This document shows positions 6,815 to 13,377 of a stretch of 13,377 bases of DNA, piece by piece. Both the position numbers and the translations under genes were made by a program. Position 1 is the stretch's first letter, and the number at the start of each line of letters is the position of its first letter. This DNA comes from Candidatus Zixiibacteriota bacterium (GTDB lineage: Bacteria; Zixibacteria; MSB-5A5; GN15; FEB-12). Where the stretch lies: positions 1 through 13,377 of the forward strand of contig DAOWMZ010000014.1 in the NCBI GenBank assembly GCA_030642845.1, in the 5' to 3' direction. The notes below the pieces were generated by a model. The model saw nothing but the letters and a program-made list of their open reading frames with translations, did no database searches and had not been told where the DNA came from.

Positions 6815-7696
6815 TTATGCCTTCTCATCAGGATATTTAAATTCTTTGACTGCTTTTGTAAGCCTGCACTTTGGATCCTCAAGCAGCTTTTTCATTGCTT
6901 TGCGTTCCTGGTTTTTGTATGCCCCAAGACGTGAAGTCAACAAATCAAAATCCACCATGTGTCCGTCAAAATCAGGTCCATCAACACATGCGAACTTGGT
7001 TTCACCTCCAATCGATACCCGGCATCCACCGCACATTCCGGTTCCATCAATCATTAATGGATTCAAAGAGACCCAGGTTGGGACATTATAATCTTTAGTC
7101 AGATTTGCTACAACTTTCATCATAGGGACAGGACCAATAGCCATGATCATCCCGATCTTTTCTCCATCATCCAAAAGCTTCTTCAGAACATCGGATACAA
7201 AACCATGATGCCCATAGGAACCATCATCAGTGCATGGGTAATAATCATCGGCAACAGACTTGTGTTCGTCTTCATAGAAAAGAAGACCCTTATTGCGCGC
7301 TCCGACAATGGTGATAACTTTGTTGCCGGCTTCTTTATATGCCTGTGCAATAGGATAGACCGGTGCAATACCAATACCTCCGCCAACGACACATGCTGTC
7401 CCCCATTTTTCTACATGCGAAGGTAATCCAAGCGGTCCAACACAATCGGATATTTCCTCACCAGGTTGAACTGTAGTCATCAAAGCGGTTGTCTTTCCAA
7501 CGACCTGATAAATTATTGTCAGCAACCCCTTATCTTTATCAAGTCCTGCTATTGACATGGGGATTCTTTCCCCTTTATCATTTACTCTCAGGATAACAAA
7601 CTGGCCTGCTTTGGCTTTAGCAACCAGCCGGGGTACTTCCACCAGCATCTTCCAAACCATCGGGCCTATCTGTAAATTTTCAATTACTTTAATCAT
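6815..7696 (-). CDS. nfnA: NfnA-like small subunit (FAD/NAD-binding, [2Fe-2S]; SudB/PyrK-like)
   Basis: 293 residues with a ferredoxin-reductase-like fold. The FAD-binding beta-barrel has GQF (31-33) and RIPMSIA (44-50). The NAD-binding part starts at GGGIGIAP (105-112). The C-terminal [2Fe-2S] site has D217, C222, C225 and C237 in MIDGTGMCGGC...C. The spacing D-x4-C-x2-C-x11-C, with an aspartate ligand, is the arrangement I recall from the Thermotoga maritima NfnA structure. CVDGPDFDGH (237-246) is also characteristic. This subunit would oxidise or reduce NAD(H) at the bifurcating complex and pass electrons to NfnB. PyrK of dihydroorotate dehydrogenase is a relative, but no pyrD gene is adjacent, whereas the GltA-like gene is. 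GGAGG sits 4 bases before the ATG, a strong ribosome-binding site. It is first in the operon, with a promoter about 23 bases upstream of the start codon. Confidence 0.82.
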   Translation of the reverse strand: MIKVIENLQIGPMVWKMLVEVPRLVAKAKAGQFVILRVNDKGERIPMSIAGLDKDKGLLTIIYQVVGKTTALMTTVQPGEEISDCVGPLGLPSHVEKWGTACVVGGGIGIAPVYPIAQAYKEAGNKVITIVGARNKGLLFYEDEHKSVADDYYPCTDDGSYGHHGFVSDVLKKLLDDGEKIGMIMAIGPVPMMKVVANLTKDYNVPTWVSLNPLMIDGTGMCGGCRVSIGGETKFACVDGPDFDGHMVDFDLLTSRLGAYKNQERKAMKKLLEDPKCRLTKAVKEFKYPDEKA

Positions 7697-7725
7697 TGTT
7701 CCTCCAAACTGTCAAAATCTGGACA

Positions 7726-7753
7726 ATTATAGTATTAACTAGCTTAAAATCAA
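7726..7753 (-). promoter_or_regulatory. Promoter for the nfnAB operon
   Basis: On the minus strand TTGATT (7753-7748, 4/6) and a perfect TATAAT (7731-7726) are separated by 16 bases. Transcription would start near 7719, giving a leader of about 23 bases that includes the strong GGAGG site. It faces away from the promoter at 7924-7952. Confidence 0.6.
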
Positions 7754-7923
7754 GATCTTTTTCAGATATTTTATTTCTTTTTTCACAATGAACTACAACA
7801 ATAATATACTTTATTGTATACATTGATAATTCACAGCTATCTATTAACAACTTAATTTCAAAATAACCCAATCTGCCTACTACAAATAAACAGAAAATAT
7901 TATTCAAATTGGATTCACTACGC

Positions 7924-7952
7924 TTGTAATTTTGAGTAATCTTACATATATT
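7924..7952 (+). promoter_or_regulatory. Promoter for the aminotransferase gene
   Basis: TTGTAA (7924-7929, 4/6) and TATATT (7947-7952, 5/6) are spaced by 17 bases. The predicted start near 7959 leaves a leader of about 43 bases ending in GAGGTG and the ATG at 8002. A second AT-rich box (TATAAA near 7969) could also serve as a -10, so the exact start is uncertain. Confidence 0.5.
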
Positions 7953-8001
7953 TTGATGCTGAAAAATATATAAATAACCTGTTTTTTTTGTGAGGTGCCC
8001 T

Positions 8002-9285
8002 ATGGCCGATATTATAACAAAAACTAATTCTGAAATCGGGTTTTCAAATCTTCCCGATGACACCATACTGAACTATGAATCTACTTTTGGGGCTCATCAT
8101 TATAGTCGCCAGCAGTTAGTTGTTCGTAAAGCCGAAGGAATCTGGTTGTATAGTCAGGATGGGAAAAAATATCTTGATTGTCTGGCCGCCTATTCAGCTG
8201 CCAATCATGGTCATCATCATCCCAAGATTGTCAAAGCTCTGGTAGAAGCTCTTCAAGGCAGTTACGGATCAGTTATCTCAAATGTGGTTTATACTGACTC
8301 TTTAGGAAAATTCCTTGAAAAACTGGCAACCCTTACTCCTCAATTAGGTACACGTTTTGGTGATAACGGAAACAAAGTCCTTCCCAAATGCGGAGGTGTT
8401 GAATCTGTTGAGACAGCAATCAAAATGGCTCGCTATTACGGTTATAAAGAAAAAGGTATCCCCGATGGCAAACAGGAAATTATTGTTTTCAATAACAATT
8501 TCCATGGACGTATGATAACGGTTATCTCTTTCTCCACATCAGATAAATATAAAGAAGGTTTTGGTCCTTTAACTCCCGGGTTTGTATCGGTTGAATATGG
8601 CAATCTTGATGCTGTCGAAAAAGCTGTAAACAAAAATACATGCGGTATCCTTATGGAACCGATGCAGGGTGAAGGTGGAATGTTTATTCCGCCCGATGGT
8701 TTCCTTAAAGGTCTTCGTGATATTTCTGATAAACATGACCTCTTACTTCTCTTTGATGAAATTCAGGTTGGTTTGGGACGTACCGGCAAGATGTTCTGTT
8801 TTGAACATGAAAATGTTATCCCGGACGGTATCGTTCTGGGTAAAGCTCTCTCCGGGGGTTTAGTACCTCTTTCTTGTTTTGTTACCAACAGCAAGCTTAT
8901 GGATTCTGCTTTCCAACCGGGACGTGATGGTTCAACCTATGGTGGTTATCCTCTGGCATGTGTAGCAGGTAACGTTGCTCTTGATGTTCTTGTCGATGAA
9001 AAACTTGTTGAGAATTCCCGCAAAGTCGGATCATATCTGGCTGATAAAATCAGAGAAATTGCTAAACGTTCTGATTTTGTTAAAGAGGTTCGCAATCGCG
9101 GTCTATTTATTGGTATTGAAGTTAAAGATGGTGATGCCATGAAATATTGTCGCGAGTTACTGGATCTGGGGCTTATGGCGAATGACAGTCATGGCCACAC
9201 AATTCGTATTTCTCCTCCGTTGATTCTGACTGAATCTGAAGCCGACTTTATTGCCGATAAATTAGAGTTGGTTCTGGTTAAATAG
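8002..9285 (+). CDS. rocD: Class III PLP aminotransferase, probable ornithine aminotransferase
   Basis: 427 residues, fold-type I, PLP-dependent and cytoplasmic. From memory it follows human ornithine aminotransferase closely from end to end. FGAHHYSRQQLVV (29-41) corresponds to YGAHNYHPLPV, whose Tyr (Y55 in human, Y34 here) is a substrate determinant. Next come CLAAYSAANHGHHHPKI (60-76), GVESVETAIKMAR (132-144), NFHGR (166-170) and EPMQGEGG (219-226), with the Glu that OAT uses as a switch. PLP is bound by DEIQVGLGRTGK (252-263; D252 contacts the ring nitrogen) and K281 in LGKALSGG. GSTYGG (310-315) and HTIRISPPL also match. The reaction is ornithine plus 2-oxoglutarate to glutamate semialdehyde plus glutamate. 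Acetylornithine or another omega-amino transaminase is the alternative. The ATG at 8002 is preferred to the in-frame GTG at 7990, because that GTG is part of the GTGAGGTG ribosome-binding site. Confidence 0.8.
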   Translation: MADIITKTNSEIGFSNLPDDTILNYESTFGAHHYSRQQLVVRKAEGIWLYSQDGKKYLDCLAAYSAANHGHHHPKIVKALVEALQGSYGSVISNVVYTDSLGKFLEKLATLTPQLGTRFGDNGNKVLPKCGGVESVETAIKMARYYGYKEKGIPDGKQEIIVFNNNFHGRMITVISFSTSDKYKEGFGPLTPGFVSVEYGNLDAVEKAVNKNTCGILMEPMQGEGGMFIPPDGFLKGLRDISDKHDLLLLFDEIQVGLGRTGKMFCFEHENVIPDGIVLGKALSGGLVPLSCFVTNSKLMDSAFQPGRDGSTYGGYPLACVAGNVALDVLVDEKLVENSRKVGSYLADKIREIAKRSDFVKEVRNRGLFIGIEVKDGDAMKYCRELLDLGLMANDSHGHTIRISPPLILTESEADFIADKLELVLVK

Positions 9286-9302
9286 GAATTACTAGTTTAT
9301 AT

Positions 9303-9335
9303 AAAAAGCAGCTTTCTTTAAGCTGCTTTTTTTTT
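9303..9335. terminator. Bidirectional terminator between the aminotransferase and EamA genes
   Basis: AAGCAGCTT (9306-9314) and AAGCTGCTT (9320-9328) form a stem with a 5-base loop, extended by A-T pairs. T9 follows on the plus strand, and a T-run follows on the minus strand, so it can stop both convergent genes. The TAA of the minus-strand gene lies in the loop, and its final codons form one arm. Confidence 0.9.
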
Positions 9336-10289
9336 GCTTATGGTACCGACGTAGATTGCACTAAGTGTAATAACTGCTCCTGCAATTTGTGGTAAGAGCA
9401 AGTACTCATCAAACAATAAATACCCCCACAAAGTTGCCAATACAGGCTGTAATAACAAAATTAACCCACTGTGTGACGCAGGAAGATTTGGAAGTGTTTT
9501 GGAAATCGCCCGCCATCCAACAGCCTGTACACTAATACCCAATCCAATTACTAACAACCAGGCTTGATAACCAGATGGGAAACAGACGGTCTCGGATACC
9601 AGCATAGTAATCCCAAAGAATATAGCGGTTGAAAGCGAAGCCCAGGCCATCAGACAAATAAATCCGGGGCACTCTTTTTTCTGCCCGGCATGTTTTAGAG
9701 TTATGATATAATGAGCATAGAATAATCCGGTTAGTAATCCTAATATTATTCCCTTTATATAACCAGATGTAAATTCTATCTCACTTCCAATCCCGACTAA
9801 TATTACTATCCCAAAGATTGCTGTAATTGCTGAAATAAAAAACTTGAGACTTAGTCTCTCTTTGAACAAAAAGTAACCGAGAATCGCTGTTGCAAAGACC
9901 TGGGTGTTAGCAAGTATTGTTGCCATTCCGGCACCGACATAAATAATTGAATAATGCCAGGAGAAAAGATCGAGATAAAATAAGAATCCTGCTACAATTG
10001 CCCATTTTAAAACCACCCATGACAGAATCATTTGTCTGCCGGTAATCCAACCCCATCCAAATAAAACGCAGGCACCTAAAAATGTTCGCCAAAAGGCAAT
10101 AGCTACCGGCCCCATATCCTGCTGATAAAGATATTTTACAAAAACCGGAGCAAAACTGATACAAACTGCTCCAAAAGCAAGGGTTAGTAGATATTTCATA
10201 TCCGGATTTTTATTCTGCTTTGTCATTATATGATAATATTCAAAAGTATAGGGATATGCTACTAAATTATATTTTTCTATAGACATCAT
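9318..10289 (-). CDS. EamA-family (DMT superfamily) membrane transporter
   Basis: An inner-membrane exporter or permease of the drug/metabolite transporter superfamily; the substrate cannot be read from sequence. Two EamA repeats are visible. The first ends with YVGAGMATILANTQVF...LGYFLFKERLS (117-147); the second with GLILLLQPVLATLWGYLLFDEYLLLPQIAGAVITL (275-309). Hydrophobic stretches fit about ten helices between residues 32 and 317. The start is uncertain. ATG 10289 has AGGA about 13 bases upstream but adds about 30 residues not expected in the family. ATG 10226 (302 aa) and ATG 10199 (293 aa, MKYLLTLAFG, directly at helix 1) give normal lengths but lack a visible Shine-Dalgarno. The C-terminal SKKKAA is encoded by the terminator stem. 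The gene converges with the aminotransferase, which may be chance, so an amino-acid substrate is only a guess. Confidence 0.85.
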   Translation of the reverse strand: MMSIEKYNLVAYPYTFEYYHIMTKQNKNPDMKYLLTLAFGAVCISFAPVFVKYLYQQDMGPVAIAFWRTFLGACVLFGWGWITGRQMILSWVVLKWAIVAGFLFYLDLFSWHYSIIYVGAGMATILANTQVFATAILGYFLFKERLSLKFFISAITAIFGIVILVGIGSEIEFTSGYIKGIILGLLTGLFYAHYIITLKHAGQKKECPGFICLMAWASLSTAIFFGITMLVSETVCFPSGYQAWLLVIGLGISVQAVGWRAISKTLPNLPASHSGLILLLQPVLATLWGYLLFDEYLLLPQIAGAVITLSAIYVGTISKKKAA

Positions 10290-10356
10290 AACATGGATAT
10301 GATCCTACCTTACAAAAGAAAACTACCAGGATTTTGATGATATTTAATGTATTCCA

Positions 10357-10431
10357 TGTAGGGGCGAAGCATTTTATCGAAACAACAAATCATTTTTGAA
10401 ATCAATTTTCAGAGAATGCTTCGCCCTTACA
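10357..10431. mobile_element. MITE-like element with 17-bp terminal inverted repeats
   Basis: The left end (10357-10373) reads TGTAGGGGCGAAGCATT. The right end (10415-10431) is its reverse complement with one mismatch. The 41-bp core is AT-rich and non-coding. Both ends carry TA just outside the G/C-rich inverted repeat, consistent with target duplication of TA by an IS630/Tc1-mariner-type transposase. No transposase is in the window, so mobility would be in trans. A long imperfect hairpin with another role is the alternative. Confidence 0.65.
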
Positions 10432-10484
10432 AAAATATGGCAGAATTACTAAGATATTCAGCTCTACTATTAAATTGAAGTGCT

Positions 10485-10506
10485 TAAAAAACACTCTACG
10501 AGTGCT
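10485..10506 (-). terminator. Terminator of the mrdA-rodA operon
   Basis: On the minus strand CACTC and GAGTG (10504-10500 and 10496-10492) form a 5-bp stem with a 3-base loop, followed by six T (10491-10486). One G-U and one A-T pair can extend the stem into the rodA stop codon. It is short but correctly placed, directly at the end of the gene. Confidence 0.6.
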
Positions 10507-11722
10507 AATACTCTTGCCAATGGTAGTCGGCTAAAACTAATAAAGCTATCAGAGTCCATGAGAGAACAAGCGAAGTACCCCCATAACTCACAAACGGTAA
10601 CGCCAATCCGGTAACCGGCATAACTCCTAAAGTCATTCCGATATTTACAAGTAACTGAAAGAGGATTATTGAAGCAGCCCCAAACACAACAAATGAAACA
10701 AACCTTGAACGGCATTTCGCAGCAATGCGTACTGCTCGGTATAAAATATATCCAAAGAGAAATACTACAATCAATGCTCCCCAAAGACCAAGTTCTTCAC
10801 CCAGGACAGAGAAGATAAAATCGGTATGTCGCTCCGGAAGAAAATCGAGCCTTGTTTGAGAACCTGACAAGAGACCATTCCCCCATACTCCTCCTGATCC
10901 GATAGCAATTTTTGATTGGATTATCTGATACCCTGCCCCGCGCGGATCATTACCCGGATCAAGAAACGACAGAATTCTCAACTTCTGATAATCTGCCATC
11001 CGATTCCATAAAAATGGTGTCACCATCCCGAAGGCTAAATTGGTAACGACTGTTGTAATACCAAAAAACATTCCGGGACGGGAAATAAACAAAATGGCAA
11101 GAAGTAGAGCAAAATATATTGCCCATGCCAACCAATGACTGGCAGCAATCAAAGAGATTATTGGCGATATAATCAGGAACAAATACAAAGGAGACAATCC
11201 CGACCAGAACCACAAAGCGAATAATATTACAGGGAAAACCAGTGATGTCCCCAGATCAGGTTGTTTTAATATTAGAGCCATTGGGATCGCAGTAAGAAGC
11301 AGGGATATTCCCAGCTTTCTTTTTGATGCCACTGCTAATTTTGTATATGAAAAGAAACGGGCTAATGCAAAGATTAGGGCTAATTTTGCCAGATCAGAAG
11401 GGGCAAAATTTATCGGACCAAATGAAAACCAGCGTAAAGCCCCCATCCGTGTTGATCCAAAAAATAATACTCCTACTAATAATAATATGGTAATAAGATA
11501 TACAACAAAAGCAGTAACATCAAAGAGCCGCAAAGGAAAGTGAATTATTACAGCAAAAACAAAAAGAGCAATCCCAAACCAGATTAGCTGTCTTTGATAA
11601 TAATTGCGGGCAAACTCCGAATCGGCATGATATTGAGCAGACATTATCAAAATTATTCCAATCAGAGACAAAAGCAAAGTCGCTCCAATCAGTTTCCAAT
11701 CCAGATCTCGATAGTTAAGCAT
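10505..11722 (-). CDS. rodA: RodA, SEDS-family peptidoglycan glycosyltransferase
   Basis: This integral membrane polymerase of lipid II builds side-wall peptidoglycan with PBP2 in the elongasome. It has 405 residues, and about ten hydrophobic segments span residues 10-400. Family signatures are GSTRMGALRW (89-98), NFAPSDLAK (105-113, usually FQPSELAK), LKQPDLGTSLV (152-162) with the functionally essential Asp156, the periplasmic stretch IGSGGVWGNGLLSGSQT (274-290) followed by LPERHTDFIFSVLGEELG (295-312), and GVMPVTGLALPFVSYGGTS (366-384). LPERHTDFIF together with the mrdA partner distinguishes RodA from FtsW. Its ATG overlaps the mrdA stop by one base (TAATG), so translation is probably coupled and the two partners made in similar amounts. 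Confidence 0.96.
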   Translation of the reverse strand: MLNYRDLDWKLIGATLLLSLIGIILIMSAQYHADSEFARNYYQRQLIWFGIALFVFAVIIHFPLRLFDVTAFVVYLITILLLVGVLFFGSTRMGALRWFSFGPINFAPSDLAKLALIFALARFFSYTKLAVASKRKLGISLLLTAIPMALILKQPDLGTSLVFPVILFALWFWSGLSPLYLFLIISPIISLIAASHWLAWAIYFALLLAILFISRPGMFFGITTVVTNLAFGMVTPFLWNRMADYQKLRILSFLDPGNDPRGAGYQIIQSKIAIGSGGVWGNGLLSGSQTRLDFLPERHTDFIFSVLGEELGLWGALIVVFLFGYILYRAVRIAAKCRSRFVSFVVFGAASIILFQLLVNIGMTLGVMPVTGLALPFVSYGGTSLVLSWTLIALLVLADYHWQEY

Positions 11723-13377
11723 TACTGTTCATCCCCCAAATCAATAACAGCAATATTATCTTCTCCATGTTTTTTATCCATGTACCTTTTGATAATTTCT
11801 CCTACAATCGGTGCTGCCACTTCGGAACCATGTCCTGCATTTTCTATGATAGCACAAACCACAATTTCCGGATTTTCAAAAGGAGCAACGCCAACGTACA
11901 ATGAATGATTTTCGCCATGCGGGTTCTGGGCTGTTCCTGTTTTCCCGCCCTGAGAATAAAGACTTGTTTTAAGATTCTTGGCTGTTCCGTGTTCGCCATG
12001 AACAACCATCCGCAATCCCTCCAGCAGCACTTTCATGGTTTTCCTAGAAAACGGAAGATTGAATGTTGATGCTGATTTTCCGTTGTATATAACTCCATCC
12101 GTACCGATAATATTTTTTATTATAAATGGACTGTGCACAACACCATTATTAGCTAATCCGCAAAAAAATTGAACAAGCTGCAGTGGAGTAACCAGAATTT
12201 CACCCTGTCCGATTGAAAGATTAAGCACCAGACCCTTAGTCCATTTCTTCACACCATAGCGTTTGTTATAGTAATCAGAATTTGGATTCAGACCGGAAGC
12301 TTCACCTGGCAAATCCACTCCGGTTTTCATACCAAAACCACATAGGCCATAATACTTGCTGAGTAAGTCAACACCCATTTTTATTCCCAGTTGATACATA
12401 AAAATATCACAGGATTGTTCCAAAGAATGAGAGGCATTCAATGCCCCATGTCCTCCCAGGTCCCAGCAGTGAAATACACGATTACCGAATTTATAACCAC
12501 CGAGACAAGGTTGCAGGGTCGTGAATTCATTGATCAAACCCTCTTCCAATGCCGCCCCAACAGTAACAAATTTAACAGTTGAACCGGGAGGATATAACCC
12601 CTTTATAGGTCTTTTTAATAAGGGATGGGATGAATCGCTGGAGATCGCCTGCCACAGGCTTTCCGGTATGACCGATGAAAAGATATTTGCATCATAACTT
12701 GGGAATGATGTCATTGCCAGAATCTCCCCGGTTCTCGGATCGGCGGCAACGATTGCTCCACAGCAGAAAGTATCAAGAACATCACTGCAGGCTTGCTGCA
12801 GATCAAGATCAATTGTTAAAGTAATATCATTTCCAGGTGTCGGTTGAATCTCAGGCTTTTCATCGTAAGTTCCAAGAATCTGTCCTATTGCCGACACTTC
12901 AATATATTCAGTTCCTTCGTATCCCCTCAACTCCTGATCATATTGTCTCTCAATACCATCTTTACCAATCATGCTACCCAGTCGAAGGTTGTCTGTTTCC
13001 CCGGATTTTAAATCATTTTGTGACACTTCTCCAACATAACCGGTAAAAACTTCCGACCCCAAACCTATCGGATAACGTCGAACCTGTTCAATTTGATAAA
13101 TCACCCCGGGGAATCTGGTATTCTGTTCTTCCAGGATAGCAATTTTCTCAAAAGATACATCTCGCTTTACTGGTGCCGGCTGATAATAGTTGACCGTATT
13201 TCGGATAATCCTTTTTCTAATTTGAAGTGTATCTAATTCCAGTAATTCTGACAGGTTTTCGAGAGTTACTCCTTTAACCATTTCAGTCGGTACGACTGAT
13301 ACGGTATAAGAGGAACGGCTGTCAATAATACGTCTCCCTTCACGATCAAAAACTATTCCCCTTTTAGGAGTTAGCGG
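11722..13377 (-). CDS. mrdA: Penicillin-binding protein 2, elongasome transpeptidase (5' end beyond right edge)
   Basis: 551 C-terminal residues are visible. The frame is open through the right edge, so the ATG at 13281 is internal: the codons before it (13282-13377) read RGIVFDREG and on to YTVSVVP, the usual start of the PBP dimerisation domain. The N-terminal membrane anchor is off-window. Transpeptidase motifs, numbered from the edge, are S-T-V-K (266-269, acyl-enzyme Ser266), S-C-D (322-324, the PBP2 form of SxN) and KTGTAQ (479-484). It cross-links peptidoglycan in the periplasm and pairs with RodA, encoded directly after it. Residues C291, C304, H310 and C323 align with the zinc site described in Acinetobacter PBP2, with cysteines in place of two aspartates. 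Total length would be near 600, as usual. Confidence 0.95.
   Translation of the reverse strand, partial: PLTPKRGIVFDREGRRIIDSRSSYTVSVVPTEMVKGVTLENLSELLELDTLQIRKRIIRNTVNYYQPAPVKRDVSFEKIAILEEQNTRFPGVIYQIEQVRRYPIGLGSEVFTGYVGEVSQNDLKSGETDNLRLGSMIGKDGIERQYDQELRGYEGTEYIEVSAIGQILGTYDEKPEIQPTPGNDITLTIDLDLQQACSDVLDTFCCGAIVAADPRTGEILAMTSFPSYDANIFSSVIPESLWQAISSDSSHPLLKRPIKGLYPPGSTVKFVTVGAALEEGLINEFTTLQPCLGGYKFGNRVFHCWDLGGHGALNASHSLEQSCDIFMYQLGIKMGVDLLSKYYGLCGFGMKTGVDLPGEASGLNPNSDYYNKRYGVKKWTKGLVLNLSIGQGEILVTPLQLVQFFCGLANNGVVHSPFIIKNIIGTDGVIYNGKSASTFNLPFSRKTMKVLLEGLRMVVHGEHGTAKNLKTSLYSQGGKTGTAQNPHGENHSLYVGVAPFENPEIVVCAIIENAGHGSEVAAPIVGEIIKRYMDKKHGEDNIAVIDLGDEQ

Larger units (their letters stand above)
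7697..8001. other. Divergent intergenic region between nfnA and the aminotransferase
   Basis: About 305 bases, very AT-rich, with no convincing gene. It carries the two outward-facing promoters listed separately, roughly 170 bases apart. Between them is only a weak dyad (TATAC/GTATA near 7807-7822) and one isolated Rex-like half site (TTCACAA, 7782-7788). A minus-strand open frame crosses it but runs over both promoters, is low-complexity and matches no family I recognise. Confidence 0.6.

Noticed and set aside
7711..7726. TGTC-N8-GACA dyad between the nfnA promoter and its ribosome-binding site
   Set aside because: Four-base arms are expected by chance in this much sequence, and nothing else supports an operator.
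7771..7788. Possible Rex (NADH-sensing) operator upstream of nfnA
   Set aside because: Only one half site (TTCACAA) fits; the other half matches at about three of seven positions, so the palindrome is absent.
7990..8001. GTG start four codons upstream of the aminotransferase ATG
   Set aside because: This GTG belongs to the GTGAGGTG ribosome-binding site that serves the ATG at 8002.
7689..8066. Minus-strand open frame of 125 codons across the nfnA/aminotransferase gap
   Set aside because: It overlaps both outward promoters and the start regions of two well-supported genes, is low-complexity AT-rich, has no ribosome-binding site I can see and resembles no family.

Overview
The window is a gene-dense stretch of an AT-rich bacterial chromosome (roughly 40% G+C by eye). 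The mrdA-rodA pair indicates a walled, elongating bacterium, probably Gram-negative, and an NfnAB-type flavoprotein pair suggests an anaerobic or fermentative life style. The sequence alone does not fix the phylum. I found no phage, transposase, CRISPR, tRNA or rRNA gene.

Region by region, from left to right:
(a) 1-4083 is a minus-strand run in the transcription order rpe, transketolase, a glucokinase-family protein, then thiamine pyrophosphokinase cut by the left edge. A good promoter with a perfect 14-bp palindrome touching its -10 box lies upstream of rpe. The genes combine non-oxidative pentose-phosphate enzymes with the kinase that makes transketolase's cofactor. The glucokinase-family protein has lost both phosphate-binding loops and looks like a pseudokinase.
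(b) 4084-5040 is queG, the last step of queuosine synthesis.
(c) 5041-5324 is non-coding. It holds a terminator and a promoter bracketed by two copies of an 83-85 bp three-hairpin repeat. Several differences between the copies are paired so that the stems are kept. One copy ends three bases from the queG start codon.
(d) 5325-7696 is a two-gene minus-strand operon for an NfnAB-like electron-bifurcating ferredoxin:NADP oxidoreductase (often annotated as sulfide dehydrogenase plus glutamate synthase small chain).
(e) 7697-8001 is a divergent intergenic region with one promoter facing each way.
(f) 8002-9285 (+) is a probable ornithine aminotransferase. It converges on an EamA-family membrane transporter (9318-10289, -), and the shared bidirectional terminator also encodes the transporter's last codons.
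(g) 10290-10504 holds a 75-bp MITE-like inverted-repeat element and the terminator of the next operon.
(h) 10505-13377 is the rod-shape operon, mrdA (PBP2, cut by the right edge) and rodA, coupled by a TAATG stop/start overlap.

Most of the window is housekeeping. The parts worth following are the degenerate glucokinase homologue, the covarying hairpin repeat pair around queG, and the palindrome at the rpe promoter.
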